Positions 8,545 to 17,464 of a DNA stretch of 64,000 nucleotides are shown in pieces. The stretch lies in assembly GCF_900106045.1 (NCBI RefSeq), contig NZ_LT629802.1, positions 1,736,001-1,800,000 on the forward strand. The letters run 5' to 3'. The position numbers were made by a program, and so were the translations under genes. This DNA is from Pseudomonas mucidolens. Lineage in GTDB: Bacteria > Pseudomonadota > Gammaproteobacteria > Pseudomonadales > Pseudomonadaceae. Numbering within the stretch: position 1 is the first letter of the stretch; every line of letters starts with the position of its first letter. The notes beneath the pieces are model-generated. The model worked only from the letters and a program-made list of their open reading frames with translations, was not told where the DNA came from and ran no database searches.

Positions 8545-9012
8545 TCAGTGCATCATATGGCCGTCGGCGCTGTTCAAGCTGCGAACCGGCGCCTGTACCG
8601 CGATGTCGTGTTTTTCACCCTTGGCATTTTCCACGGTCAAGGTCAGTGGCACCTGGTCGCCTTCCTTGATCTGGCCGGTCAGGTTCATCAGCATCACATG
8701 GTAACCCTCAGGATCGAGCTTGACTGTCTGGCCGGCCGGCAGCGCCACGGCCTCGACCGGTCCCATGCGCATCACGTCGTCCTTCATGCTCATTTCATGA
8801 ATCTGTACATCCTTGGCCACCGGCGACTTGACGCTGAGCAGCTTGCTGTCGCTGTCGGCGGTCAGGTTCATGAAGGCACCGCTCGATTGCTGGCCGGGCA
8901 CTGTGGCGCGCACCCAGGCCTCGCTGACTTGGACCTGGGCGCTGGCGTGGGCGGCGAGACCCAGCAGGGAAAGACCGAGGGCCAGGCGCTTGAGGTGTTG
9001 AACAGCAGTCAT
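8545..9012 (-). CDS. Periplasmic copper chaperone PCu(A)C
   Basis: The 155-residue protein has a signal peptide ending in HASAQ and the Cu(I) site of the PCu(A)C/DUF461 family: H-E-M-S-M..V-M-R-M near the middle and GYHVMLM about 20 residues later, that is H(M)-x10-M-x21-H-x-M. Such proteins hand Cu(I) to the CuA site of oxidases, usually with SCO1. The start at 9012 overlaps the stop of the SCO1 gene by one base (TAATG), so the two are translationally coupled. Here the likely clients are a terminal oxidase and the CuA/CuZ sites of NosZ encoded 33 kb away. Confidence 0.9.
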   Translation of the reverse strand: MTAVQHLKRLALGLSLLGLAAHASAQVQVSEAWVRATVPGQQSSGAFMNLTADSDSKLLSVKSPVAKDVQIHEMSMKDDVMRMGPVEAVALPAGQTVKLDPEGYHVMLMNLTGQIKEGDQVPLTLTVENAKGEKHDIAVQAPVRSLNSADGHMMH

Positions 9013-9617
9013 TAGCAGACCTCCATGACGGTGAGCAGGTCTTCTGCGCACTCTTTGGCGTTAAGGGACGCGGACAGGCCCAGGCGCAGATTGCCACGGG
9101 TGTCGAAGACAAAACTGGTGGATGTGTGGGACAGGGTGTAGGTATCGCCGGCGGGGATCTTTTCATAAAAGATCCCGAACTCCTTGGCGGCCACGGCGAT
9201 TTCTTCCGATGTGCCGTAGAGTGCTTCGAAGCTGGGGTCGAAGGCCTTGACATAGGCGTCGAGCACTTGGGGCGTGTCGCGCTCCGGGTCCAGCGTGATG
9301 AAGATCACCTGCATGATTTCGCCGTCGCGACCCATCAATTTCTTGGCCTGGGCCATACGCCCCAACGTGGTGGGGCAGACGGCCGGGCATTGGGTGAAGC
9401 CGAAGAACACCACTGGCATCAAACCTCGGAACGAACTCAGGGTCACGGTTTCGCCTGCGGTGTTCTTGAGCTTGAAGGTACGGCCCATGATCTTGTCGCT
9501 GAGATCCTTGCCGTACCTGAAGTTCAGTTTGGGGCCGGTGTCACAGCCGCTCAGCAGACCCAGGCCCAGCAGGCCCATACCGGTGAGAACTGTGCGGCGG
9601 GTGAATAACGTACTCAT
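9012..9617 (-). CDS. SCO1/SenC family copper-binding lipoprotein
   Basis: The 201-residue protein begins with a twin-arginine-like RRTVLTG followed by a lipobox LLSGC (Cys25), so it is probably membrane anchored on the periplasmic side. The thioredoxin-fold copper site is complete: FTQCPAVCP (Cys77 and Cys81) and His164 in TLSHTSTS. SCO proteins insert copper into, or reduce, CuA centres. The start at 9617 is preferred over a 287-residue extension because the lipoprotein signal begins there. It is first in a two-gene operon with PCu(A)C. Confidence 0.9.
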   Translation of the reverse strand: MSTLFTRRTVLTGMGLLGLGLLSGCDTGPKLNFRYGKDLSDKIMGRTFKLKNTAGETVTLSSFRGLMPVVFFGFTQCPAVCPTTLGRMAQAKKLMGRDGEIMQVIFITLDPERDTPQVLDAYVKAFDPSFEALYGTSEEIAVAAKEFGIFYEKIPAGDTYTLSHTSTSFVFDTRGNLRLGLSASLNAKECAEDLLTVMEVC

Positions 9618-9970
9618 GACGTGTGCGTCCCGTGAAACGCCTGACGGTTGCGCATAAAACAGGTAAGTCAGGCCTTGAAAGAGGCGAGCGAGAAGGGCAG
9701 GCATGCTGACCACCTCAAACACGCTTGTTAATCTGCGACGTCCTGCCACAGGGGCGGTCCACACCATACCAGTCGAAGCGCCGATTGCGTCTGTGGCAAG
9801 CTGTCGCACGTCCAGGTCACAGACATCGCTATCGCAGCCTCGCCAAGGCTCGACAGCTGCGCAGGGCAAACACACGTTTGCCCGGTGAAGCTCAATTGAT
9901 TGGCATCAAGGCAACCCCCACCTCTGTCAGGCACAGTCACGGTACCAGGGTCCGTTTCCGTGAGGCTTGA
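9618..9970. other. Divergent regulatory region between SCO1 and the CopD-like gene
   Basis: No gene is supported. A perfect Dnr/Anr box lies at 9896-9909, near the rightward CopD-like gene; the left half should hold the SCO1 promoter, with no recognisable operator. Confidence 0.5.
9896..9909 (+). promoter_or_regulatory. Dnr/Anr (FNR-type) box upstream of the CopD-like gene
   Basis: TTGAT-TGGC-ATCAA, a perfect match to the TTGATNNNNATCAA consensus. The centre is about 68 bases before the ATG at 9971, suiting activation of that gene. Confidence 0.8.
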
Positions 9971-10414
9971 ATGCTCTATCTCCTGTTCCTGCTGGCCCAT
10001 TTGTTTGCCGCGCTGATCTTTATCGGCACGGTGTTCTTCGAAGTGCTGATCCTCGCCAGCCTGCACCAACAATTGCCGGCGCGGGTCATGTTGCTGGTGG
10101 AGCAGGGCATCGGCCGGCGCGCGAGGGCCTTGATGCCGTGGGTGCTGCTGGTACTGTTCGGCGCGGGTCTCGGCATGCTCTGGTTACGTTATTTACCGGC
10201 GTTGGCAGCGCCTTCCAGTTCCTCCTTCGGCGCCTTGCTGACGCTCAAGTTAATCCTGGCCGGCAGCGTGCTGATGCACTTCCTCCTGACAATGCTCTTG
10301 ATGCGCCGTCGTCGAGCCAGTGCGGCGTACCTGCGTTTCGTCCATCTCAGCCTGTTTTGCCATATGGTCGCCATTGTGTTGCTGGCCAAGGGCATGTTCT
10401 ACCTCACCTGGTAG
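9971..10414 (+). CDS. CopD-like four-helix membrane protein
   Basis: The 147-residue protein has four predicted membrane helices, with a histidine in the first (LLAHLFAAL) and another in the last (CHMVAIVL). This resembles the CopD/YozB-type copper-resistance membrane domain, which may bind heme or copper. It is paralogous to the gene at 31403-31834, with shared FIGT(V/L)FFEV near the start and a closing HM..IV(L/I)LAK segment. The Dnr/Anr box upstream places it in the denitrification regulon. Function is unproved; a role in copper or heme supply is inference. Confidence 0.7.
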   Translation: MLYLLFLLAHLFAALIFIGTVFFEVLILASLHQQLPARVMLLVEQGIGRRARALMPWVLLVLFGAGLGMLWLRYLPALAAPSSSSFGALLTLKLILAGSVLMHFLLTMLLMRRRRASAAYLRFVHLSLFCHMVAIVLLAKGMFYLTW

Positions 10415-10451
10415 TCGCCGCTGGCTTTTTCAAGCCTGGTGTCCTTCGGCC

Positions 10452-10465
10452 TTGATGCATATCAA
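10452..10465 (+). promoter_or_regulatory. Dnr/Anr box upstream of the hemN-like/hemN pair
   Basis: TTGAT-GCAT-ATCAA, a perfect consensus palindrome centred about 65 bases before the ATG at 10524. It implies anaerobic or NO-dependent activation of both genes. Confidence 0.85.
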
Positions 10466-10523
10466 GGTGCGCTGTCCGGTCGCACCGGACAATGGTCCAC
10501 CGTAGCCAGCCCCGGAGACTGCC

Positions 10524-11849
10524 ATGCTCACTCTCATTCATCCCGCCCGCGAGTGGCGCCAGCGTCGTGACCAAGGCGTGCTGGATCAGGGCCAAGTGGA
10601 TATTGGCAAATTTCACCGCGGTGTCGGCGCCCTGGACCAGTTACGCGCTTTGCGCGACAGCCGGCAACGGCAAAGACCCCTGGCGCTGAACCTGCAATGG
10701 CCGGCGGGCATTTCTGCGAGTGACTACCTACGCGGCCTGGAGCAAGAGATACGCCTGGTCGAGCGTCATCTGGGTAGCCGTCAGTCGGTGGATCAATTTC
10801 ACTGGGGCGGGGCGATCCCGGCCATGGCCGATCTTCAGCGGCTGATGAACTACCTGCACAGTCGCCTGCATTTTCTCGAGCACGATCAGGGCGACTACAG
10901 CATCGATTTGGATCCGCTGCACACGGGGTGGGCCACCATGGGGCGTCTGCGAGAGCTGGGCTTCAACCACATCAGCATCGGCGTGCCTGATGCCAGTGCC
11001 GACGTCGCGCCCTCGGTGACCGGTTATCAAGATCCGGCACCCATCCAGTCGCTGATCGACGCGGCGCGCACGTTCGGCTTTCGCTCGGTGAATGTCGACC
11101 TGGGCTACGGGCATGCGTGGCAGACGTGCGACAGTTTCGGGTTGAAGCTGGACAGCCTGATCGCCCTGGAACCTGATCGCATACGGGTGTTCGATTACGC
11201 CCAGGCGCCACGGCGCTATCAGCCGCAAGCGCTCCGTGCGTTGTCCAGGGATACGGACAAAAGTGCGATGCGCCATATGGCATTCCAACGCCTGGAGACC
11301 GCGGGCTATCACTACATCGGCCTGGGCCAGTTCGTACGCCCTGACGATGACTTGGCGCTGGCCCAGGAGCGTGGGCGGCTGAGTCGCAACTGCGAGGGGT
11401 TTACGCGGCATGGCTATTGTGACCACGTAGGTTTTGGCCTGGGAGCCATCAGCCAGATCGACGCCCTGTACACGCAAAACGCTGATGACTTGGCGCTCTA
11501 CTGTCAGCAACTGGACAACGGCCTGCTCCCCACCGCCTGCGGCTGGCGCTGCGAGTCCGGTGAGCAGATTCGCCAGCACGTCATGGAGCGTTTGGCCTGT
11601 GATCTGGAGCTGGACATCCAGGCGCTGGAGCGTCGCTACGGGCTGGACTTTCGCCGCTACTTCTCGGCGATCTGGCCGTTGCTGGAGCACCTGCACCAGG
11701 ACGGCCTGATCGACTTGTCCGAGCGTTTCCTCTGTGTGCTGCCCGCAGGGCGCCATCAGGTGGAAGCCCTTTGCGCGTTGTTTGACCGGGCCGGCAGCGC
11801 TGTCCCTCCTTGCTCCAATGACGAGACGATCGACCATGAATGCGTTTGA
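10524..11849 (+). CDS. HemN-like protein lacking the radical-SAM cysteine motif
   Basis: The 441-residue protein aligns along its length with the HemN encoded next to it: FHWGGAIPAMADLQRLM against LHLGGGTPTYLDDTQLAELM; YSIDLDPLH against FSIEVDPRT; LGFNHISIGV against LGFNRLSFGV; AGYHYIGLGQFVRPDDDLALA against AGYVYIGMDHFALPDDELALA. The region that should hold C-x3-C-x2-C is replaced by a cysteine-free stretch (LNLQWPAGISASDYL). It therefore cannot bind the radical-SAM 4Fe-4S cluster in the usual way. GGAG precedes the ATG at 10524, and its end overlaps hemN by 14 bases. It may be a partner, heme carrier or regulator of HemN; function unknown. Confidence 0.8.
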   Translation: MLTLIHPAREWRQRRDQGVLDQGQVDIGKFHRGVGALDQLRALRDSRQRQRPLALNLQWPAGISASDYLRGLEQEIRLVERHLGSRQSVDQFHWGGAIPAMADLQRLMNYLHSRLHFLEHDQGDYSIDLDPLHTGWATMGRLRELGFNHISIGVPDASADVAPSVTGYQDPAPIQSLIDAARTFGFRSVNVDLGYGHAWQTCDSFGLKLDSLIALEPDRIRVFDYAQAPRRYQPQALRALSRDTDKSAMRHMAFQRLETAGYHYIGLGQFVRPDDDLALAQERGRLSRNCEGFTRHGYCDHVGFGLGAISQIDALYTQNADDLALYCQQLDNGLLPTACGWRCESGEQIRQHVMERLACDLELDIQALERRYGLDFRRYFSAIWPLLEHLHQDGLIDLSERFLCVLPAGRHQVEALCALFDRAGSAVPPCSNDETIDHECV

Positions 11850-13221
11850 GTTCAACCGGGCCCTGGTGCAGAAATACGATCGCCCGGGGCCGCGTTACAC
11901 CTCGTACCCGACCGCGCCGCAGTTTCATTCAGCTTTTGCGCTGGATGACTACCAGCAAGCGGTAGCTGCCAGCAACCACGCGGTGCAGCCCAAGGCGCTG
12001 TCGGTGTACATCCATGTGCCATTCTGCCAAAGCCTGTGCTACTACTGTGGCTGTCACAAGATCATCACGCGCAAGACCCATCGCGCGGTGGAGTACTTGG
12101 GCTATCTCAAGCGTGAGATCCAGATGCAAGCGGCGTTGTTCGACCGCTCGCGGCCCCTGACCCAATTGCATCTGGGCGGGGGCACGCCGACGTACCTGGA
12201 CGACACGCAGCTGGCCGAGTTGATGACGTGTCTGGATGAGGGCTTCAGTCTGGACCGCAGCGAGCGGCATGAATTTTCCATCGAGGTCGACCCGCGCACC
12301 ATCAGCGTCGAGCGCATCAAGAACCTGCGGGCGCTGGGCTTCAATCGCCTGAGCTTCGGGGTGCAGGACTTCGACCCCGAGGTGCAGGCGGCGGTCAATC
12401 GCGTGCAAAGCGAGGAGCAGATCCTGCAACTGGTGTCCGCTGCGCGCGAGGCCTGTTTCAAGTCGATCAGTGTCGACTTGATCTATGGTTTGCCGCTGCA
12501 GACCGTGGCCAGTTTCGACGTGACCCTGAGCAAACTGATCGCCCTGCGCCCGGACCGCGTCGCGGCCTACAGTTATGCGCATTTGCCGATGCAAATCCGT
12601 GCGCAACGGATGATCCGTCCCGAAGACATGCCGCCACCGGAGCGCAAGCTGGAACTGCTGGAGCTGACCATTCGCCGCTTGACCGAGGCCGGCTACGTGT
12701 ATATCGGCATGGACCACTTCGCCTTGCCCGACGATGAACTGGCGCTTGCCCGTGCCAACGGCACCTTGCAGCGTAACTTCCAGGGCTATTCAACCCACGC
12801 CGACTGCGACCTGATTGGCCTGGGCGTTTCGGCCATCGGCAAGGTGGGTGACAGCTATAGCCAGAGCGTCAAGGAACTGTCCCAGTATTACGCTCGTCTG
12901 GATGCGGGTTTGTTGCCGGTGCAGCGTGGCTACCGACTGAATGCCGATGATGTGCTGCGCCGCGATGTGATCAATGGCCTGATGTGCCACGGGCGAATCG
13001 ACTTTGCCAGTGTGGAGGCGGGGCATGCGATCCGTTTTACCGAGTACTTTGCCCAGGCCTTGTCGCGACTGGATGAGCAGGTGGCGGATGGGCTTTTGCA
13101 TATTCAGGAGGACGCGGTGCAGCTAATGCCGCAAGGGCAGTTGATGGTGCGCAGTGTGGCGATGGCGTTTGATGCGTATCTTGGTGCAGAGCAAAAGGGG
13201 CAGTTTTCTCGCACGGTTTGA
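11836..13221 (+). CDS. hemN: Oxygen-independent coproporphyrinogen III dehydrogenase
   Basis: The 461-residue radical-SAM enzyme converts coproporphyrinogen III to protoporphyrinogen IX without oxygen. The N-terminal PGPRYTSYPTAPQF, the cluster motif VPFCQSLCYYCGC (C-x3-C-x2-C plus the extra Cys), GGGTP and the C-terminal HemN domain are all present, and length is normal. The start at 11836 lies inside the end of the SAM-less paralogue, so the two are coupled. With the Dnr/Anr box at 10452 it would supply heme for the nir and nor cytochromes during anaerobic growth. Confidence 0.95.
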   Translation: MNAFEFNRALVQKYDRPGPRYTSYPTAPQFHSAFALDDYQQAVAASNHAVQPKALSVYIHVPFCQSLCYYCGCHKIITRKTHRAVEYLGYLKREIQMQAALFDRSRPLTQLHLGGGTPTYLDDTQLAELMTCLDEGFSLDRSERHEFSIEVDPRTISVERIKNLRALGFNRLSFGVQDFDPEVQAAVNRVQSEEQILQLVSAAREACFKSISVDLIYGLPLQTVASFDVTLSKLIALRPDRVAAYSYAHLPMQIRAQRMIRPEDMPPPERKLELLELTIRRLTEAGYVYIGMDHFALPDDELALARANGTLQRNFQGYSTHADCDLIGLGVSAIGKVGDSYSQSVKELSQYYARLDAGLLPVQRGYRLNADDVLRRDVINGLMCHGRIDFASVEAGHAIRFTEYFAQALSRLDEQVADGLLHIQEDAVQLMPQGQLMVRSVAMAFDAYLGAEQKGQFSRTV

Positions 13222-13268
13222 GTGTTGTCAGGCGCGTCTCTCCGTACGGTTTTTCAGCTCGCTCATTT

Positions 13269-13369
13269 TGTAGGCGCGAGCTTGCTCGCGAAGGTGGTTA
13301 ACGATGACTCGGGAAATCTGGCGCTGCGAGGCGTTCTAAGGTTTTTCGCGAGCAAGCTCGCTCCTACAG
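13269..13369. repeat. REPIN (paired inverted REP elements)
   Basis: A GCGCGAGCTTGCTCGCGA copy at the left is matched by an inverted TCGCGAGCAAGCTCGCTCC copy at the right, about 60 bases apart. This is the usual fluorescens-group REP doublet in the gap between convergent hemN and nirN. Confidence 0.9.
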
Positions 13370-13404
13370 AAAGCGGCTTTTAGGTGTCGTCCCCCACAAC
13401 CACC

Positions 13405-14865
13405 TCAATGCGAAGTCCCCTCCACAAACTCAATCTTGTTCCCCACGTTGTACTTGCCCGAGGGCTTGTTCATCGGGATCCGCTTCACCTCCTGCAACGT
13501 CTGACTGTCATACACAATCAGCGCCCCGTCCGTATCCCAGATACTCAACAACAGATAGCGCCCGTCCCGCGTGAACTCAACATGCGCCGCGGTCTTGCCC
13601 GGCATGGGCCGCAAGGTGTGCGCAATTTCCAGGGTCTGCTTGTCGATCAAGTGAATAGCGTCGTTATCCGGCCCGAAGAACACATCACTCCACACATAGC
13701 GCGAGTTGATATGGCTGCGCATGAAGAACCCCGGACCCAGGGTCGGGATCTGCTTGATCAGCTTCCAGGTCTTGAGGTCCAGCACCGAAATCTGCCCCTT
13801 GCTGATATTCGGCGTGGCGAACACCCATTGCCCGTTGCGTTGCCAATAAGTGCCCGAACCCAAGTGCGGCATGCCCACCAACGGAATATCGGTGACCACC
13901 TGGCCAGAATCCAGATCGATCACCTGACCGCCGCCCGCCTTGCGCGAAGTCGCCAGCAATTGCCGATAGTCGGGTGAGAAAGAGAAATCATCCAGCACAT
14001 CCCGGGCCTGGATACGCCGGGGTTCGAAACGTGGCTTGGGGTCTGCGTAGGACAACTCCCAGACTTCATTCACATCCTTGAGCGCCACGATAAAACTGTT
14101 CCGGGGCGGCGCGGTATACACCGCGCTGACCCGCGATCCGGTCGCCAGCACTTTCACCAGCGACAGGTCGCGGGCATCGAGTACAGTGAGGTTGCCCGGC
14201 AGATAATTGCCCACCAGCACCCAACGCCCGTCTTTGCTCACCGCCAGGTTGCGGGTATTGAGTGCGACGCGGATCTCGGCGATCAGTTTGAGGTTGTGCA
14301 GGTCGTAGAGGCTGATCCAGCCATCGCGGGAGGCGAAGTAGACGAAACGCCCATCCGGGGAAAACTTTGGCCCGCCATGCACGGCAAAGTGCGAGGCGAA
14401 GCGGTCGAGCACGGTAAAACGATCACCGTCGAGAATGTCGATGTGATGGTCACCGGACTCCACCACCACAAACAGGTTCAGCGGGTCGGCGTGATGCTGC
14501 GGGGTATCGGGCAATTGACTGAGGTCGGCCAGCAAGCGGTGGCTGTTGCGAGTGTCTTCAGCGTTCCAGGTCGCAGGCTGCGCGGGTGGCTGTTGCAGGA
14601 AGCTCACCAGGCCGTCGATTTGTTCAGCTGTCAGCAGCGCCGCGAATGCGTCCATCTGGCTGGCCGGGCGACCTTGTTCGATGACCTGGCGAATCTGCGC
14701 AGGCTTGATCCGCCCCAGGCTCTCCGGCAGCAGTGCGGGGCCGGTGGCACCTACGCGGTTGAGGCCGTGGCAGCGTTCGCAATGCTGTCGATAATCCGCA
14801 GCGGTATCCGGCGCGCCATGGGCAGCACTGGCCCACAGCAGCGGTATCAGCAACAGGCGCTTCAT
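13405..14865 (-). CDS. nirN: NirN, dihydro-heme d1 dehydrogenase (c-type cytochrome)
   Basis: The 486-residue periplasmic protein has a signal peptide, a heme c site CERCH (Cys29, Cys32, His33) and an eight-bladed d1-type propeller with repeated GPKFSPDGRFVYFASRDG-like blades. It resembles NirS at about half the identity. NirN catalyses the last step of heme d1 formation, introducing the acrylate double bond, and passes the cofactor to NirS. It is last in nirSMCFDLGHJEN; its ATG overlaps the nirE stop (ATGA). Confidence 0.93.
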   Translation of the reverse strand: MKRLLLIPLLWASAAHGAPDTAADYRQHCERCHGLNRVGATGPALLPESLGRIKPAQIRQVIEQGRPASQMDAFAALLTAEQIDGLVSFLQQPPAQPATWNAEDTRNSHRLLADLSQLPDTPQHHADPLNLFVVVESGDHHIDILDGDRFTVLDRFASHFAVHGGPKFSPDGRFVYFASRDGWISLYDLHNLKLIAEIRVALNTRNLAVSKDGRWVLVGNYLPGNLTVLDARDLSLVKVLATGSRVSAVYTAPPRNSFIVALKDVNEVWELSYADPKPRFEPRRIQARDVLDDFSFSPDYRQLLATSRKAGGGQVIDLDSGQVVTDIPLVGMPHLGSGTYWQRNGQWVFATPNISKGQISVLDLKTWKLIKQIPTLGPGFFMRSHINSRYVWSDVFFGPDNDAIHLIDKQTLEIAHTLRPMPGKTAAHVEFTRDGRYLLLSIWDTDGALIVYDSQTLQEVKRIPMNKPSGKYNVGNKIEFVEGTSH

Positions 14866-15695
14866 ACCGCCACCTTGGCCGGCGCGATGTGGCCGGGCGC
14901 GAGACTGGCAGGGTAGTGCAGGGCGGCGTCGGCAAACAGGTCGACCACCTGGCCGATCACCGTCAGGGTCGGCACGCCGGGTTCACAGGCCAATGCCATG
15001 GCGGGCAGCAGGCGCAAACTGCCGCGATGCACCTGTTGATCGGCGCGGGCGCCGTTACAGATCAGCGCTGCCGGAGTCTCGGCGGGCAGACCTGCAGCAA
15101 TCAACTGTTCAGCGATCACCGCCAGGTTCGCCAGCCCCATGTAAAACACCAGGGTCTGGCTGGTATCGGCGAGACTGCCCCACGGCAGTTTCAGCTCACC
15201 GTCGCGCTGCAAATGCCCGGTGACGAACCGGCACGAGTTGACCAGGTCACGATGGGTCAGCGGGATGCCAGCGTAGGCACTGCACCCGGCCGCTGCCGTG
15301 ATGCCGGGCACTACCTGGCAGGATATGCCGCGCTGCAGCAGGTATTCCAGTTCTTCGGCACCCCGGCCAAAGATGAACGGATCGCCGCCCTTGAGGCGCA
15401 CCACCCGCTGGTCATTATCGGCGAGTTCGGCCAGCAGTTGGTTGAGCTGCTCCTGGGGCAGGCTGTGGTAGCCGCTGGCCTTGCCCACGTAATGCCGCGC
15501 GCAGGTCAGGGGGATCAGGCTCAGCAGTTCGGCACTGATCAGCCGATCGAACACCACGGCGTCGGCTTGCATCAACAGGCTCCAGGCACGCAGCGTCAAC
15601 AGACGTGGATCGCCAGGGCCGGCGCCTACCAGGGCGACTTCGCCGGGGTGGAAAGGGCAGTGCAGCGCGGTTGGTAACGCTAGGGATGAGGGCAT
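14862..15695 (-). CDS. nirE: NirE, uroporphyrinogen-III C-methyltransferase for heme d1
   Basis: The 277-residue SUMT makes precorrin-2 from uroporphyrinogen III with two SAM molecules, the first step towards heme d1. Family motifs are clear: VALVGAGPGDPRLLTLRA near the N-terminus, VVRLKGGDPFIFGRGAEE, and PGITAAAGCSAYAGIPLTHR. The ATG at 15695 has AAGGA six to seven bases upstream; ATGs at 15713 and 15716 and longer frames lack such a site. The stop overlaps the nirN start. Confidence 0.93.
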   Translation of the reverse strand: MPSSLALPTALHCPFHPGEVALVGAGPGDPRLLTLRAWSLLMQADAVVFDRLISAELLSLIPLTCARHYVGKASGYHSLPQEQLNQLLAELADNDQRVVRLKGGDPFIFGRGAEELEYLLQRGISCQVVPGITAAAGCSAYAGIPLTHRDLVNSCRFVTGHLQRDGELKLPWGSLADTSQTLVFYMGLANLAVIAEQLIAAGLPAETPAALICNGARADQQVHRGSLRLLPAMALACEPGVPTLTVIGQVVDLFADAALHYPASLAPGHIAPAKVAV

Positions 15696-15763
15696 GAGAC
15701 TTCCTTGGTTCATCATCAGGTGGGCCGCTCCCGGTTGTGTCGCCAGGTCGTTGGCCGAGTGGT

Positions 15764-16942
15764 TCAGCGTGCCGAGCAAGGAATAAGCGTGGGCGGGGTG
15801 CGGGCGATTTCTGTGTCGCTCAGGTGGCAGCCGGGGTCCTCGCCCCAGAGGTCGCCGTCGGCCCAGGCCCGGGTGCGCGTGTTGCCATTGCAGATGCCCA
15901 GCCAGCGGCACTCGGCGCAGCGCCCACCGACCACGCGCGGATGCTCTCGCAGGCGCAGCAGCAATGGGTCTGGCCGTTCCAGCCAGAGGCTGCGGAACGC
16001 GGTGCGGCGCACATTGCCTACCGAGTGTTGCCACCAGTAGGTGTCTGGATGCACTTCGCCGGTGTTGTCGATATTGGCAATGCCACTGCCCGAGGCGTTG
16101 CCGCCCCAGGCGCGCAGCAAGTGTTCAAGGTGCGGGTAGTGTTGCGGCAAGTGGCGCTGGACCCATTGCAACAACAGCACCGCGTCGGCGTCGTTGTTGC
16201 CGCTGACAAAGTCACTGCTGATACCGTGCTGAATGTCCTTCCAGGCCTGCTCGAAAATCCGCTCCAGGGCATCGCGGCTCATCTGCCGGTGGGCGTCCAA
16301 CTGCCGGCTGCGTTTGCCGCGCCCACTGTAGTTGAGGTGTGACAGGTAGAACTTCTGTACATCGTATTCACGCATCAAGCCCAGTAGTTGCGGGAGTTGG
16401 GCATGATTTTCCTGGGTCAATGTGGTGCGCAGGCCGACGCGAATATCGGCCTCGCGGCACAGGCTGATGGCATGCATCGAGCGCTGGAAGCTGCCTTGGG
16501 ACTGGCGGAACGCATCGTGGGTCGGTTGCAAGCCATCAATGCTGATGCCGACGTAGTCGAAACACGCGTCGGTAATCTGCTGGATGTTGCTTTCGTCGAT
16601 CAAGGTGCCGTTGCTCGACAGCGCAACGAAAAAGCCTTTGCTGCGGGCATAGGCGCTCAGTTCGAACAGATCAGCCCGCAGCAGCGGTTCGCCGCCGGAC
16701 AGGATCAACACCTTGACCCCGGCTGCATGCAAATCATCGATTACCCTCAGCGCCGCTGAGGTGTCCAGCTCATCGCGAAACACGCTGTCGGCGCTGGTAG
16801 CGTAGCAGTGCTTGCAGGTCAGGTTGCAGCGGCGCAGCAGGTTCCAGATCACCACAGGAGCGCGGTCGCTGCCCGGTGTTGCACTGCGTGGCGGCGGGCA
16901 GTGACCGGCCAGGGTGCGCAGATAATGACTGATCCGCAGCAT
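15764..16942 (-). CDS. nirJ: NirJ, radical SAM heme d1 biosynthesis protein
   Basis: The 392-residue protein has the radical-SAM motif RRCNLTCKHCYATS (Cys39, Cys43, Cys46), the GGEPLLR SAM-binding loop, and a C-terminal SPASM/twitch-like cysteine region (GGRCAECRWLGICNGN, PGC). NirJ removes the propionates of rings A and B to leave the oxo groups of heme d1. A strong AGGAGGAAGGA site precedes the ATG at 16942. It lies between nirH and nirE in the operon. Confidence 0.94.
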   Translation of the reverse strand: MLRISHYLRTLAGHCPPPRSATPGSDRAPVVIWNLLRRCNLTCKHCYATSADSVFRDELDTSAALRVIDDLHAAGVKVLILSGGEPLLRADLFELSAYARSKGFFVALSSNGTLIDESNIQQITDACFDYVGISIDGLQPTHDAFRQSQGSFQRSMHAISLCREADIRVGLRTTLTQENHAQLPQLLGLMREYDVQKFYLSHLNYSGRGKRSRQLDAHRQMSRDALERIFEQAWKDIQHGISSDFVSGNNDADAVLLLQWVQRHLPQHYPHLEHLLRAWGGNASGSGIANIDNTGEVHPDTYWWQHSVGNVRRTAFRSLWLERPDPLLLRLREHPRVVGGRCAECRWLGICNGNTRTRAWADGDLWGEDPGCHLSDTEIARTPPTLIPCSAR

Positions 16943-16969
16943 AGGGTCCTTCCTCCTCGAACGTTGAAC

Positions 16970-17464
16970 TCAGCGCGTCAGGCGCAAGCCGGTCTTTTTC
17001 AGGATGCGACTGCTCACCAGCATTTCGTCCGCCTGGCAGGCATCACCCAGCAGGAAGCGCAGGTGTTCACGGTAACTGTCGATTTCTTCGCGGCTGCGCC
17101 CATGCACCATGGCGAACAGGTTGTAGCGCCAGTCAACGCGCCGTGGCCGGCGATAACAATGGCTGACAAAAGGCTGGGCGCCGATCAGTTCGCCGAGGCG
17201 CGGCATCTGTTCATCGTGCACATCCCATACGGTCATGCCGTTGTGGCGGTAGCCCAGGCGATAGTGATTGGGCACCGCGGCAATACGGCGGATGGCGCCT
17301 TCACTTTGCAAGCGTTTGAGCAGGTCGAGGGTTGACTCGACGCTGATCCCCAGTTGCTCGGCGAGCCAGGCCCAGGGATCTTCCAGCAGCGGCAGGCCGG
17401 CTTCGGTCAGGCGGACCAAACGCTGGGCCAGGTTCTCGTCAAACCGGGAAATACAGACCGACAT
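16970..17464 (-). CDS. nirH: NirH, siroheme decarboxylase component
   Basis: The 164-residue AsnC/Lrp-like protein is one of four related subunits (NirD, L, G, H) that decarboxylate siroheme to 12,18-didecarboxysiroheme in the cytoplasm. It has the HTH-like N-terminal part and the signature RPRRVDWRYNLFAMVHGRSRE. The ATG at 17464 has AAGGAG upstream and lies inside the 3' end of nirG (26-base overlap), so translation is probably coupled. The longer frame to 17593 is rejected. Confidence 0.9.
   Translation of the reverse strand: MSVCISRFDENLAQRLVRLTEAGLPLLEDPWAWLAEQLGISVESTLDLLKRLQSEGAIRRIAAVPNHYRLGYRHNGMTVWDVHDEQMPRLGELIGAQPFVSHCYRRPRRVDWRYNLFAMVHGRSREEIDSYREHLRFLLGDACQADEMLVSSRILKKTGLRLTR

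Noticed and set aside
10728..11855. A 375-codon minus-strand frame opposite the HemN paralogue
   Set aside because: The plus-strand frame has HemN homology, a good ribosome-binding site and operon context; the opposite frame has none.
15696..16034. N-terminal extension of nirE into nirJ
   Set aside because: The added residues do not resemble SUMT and overlap the nirJ coding frame; a well-placed AAGGA supports 15695.
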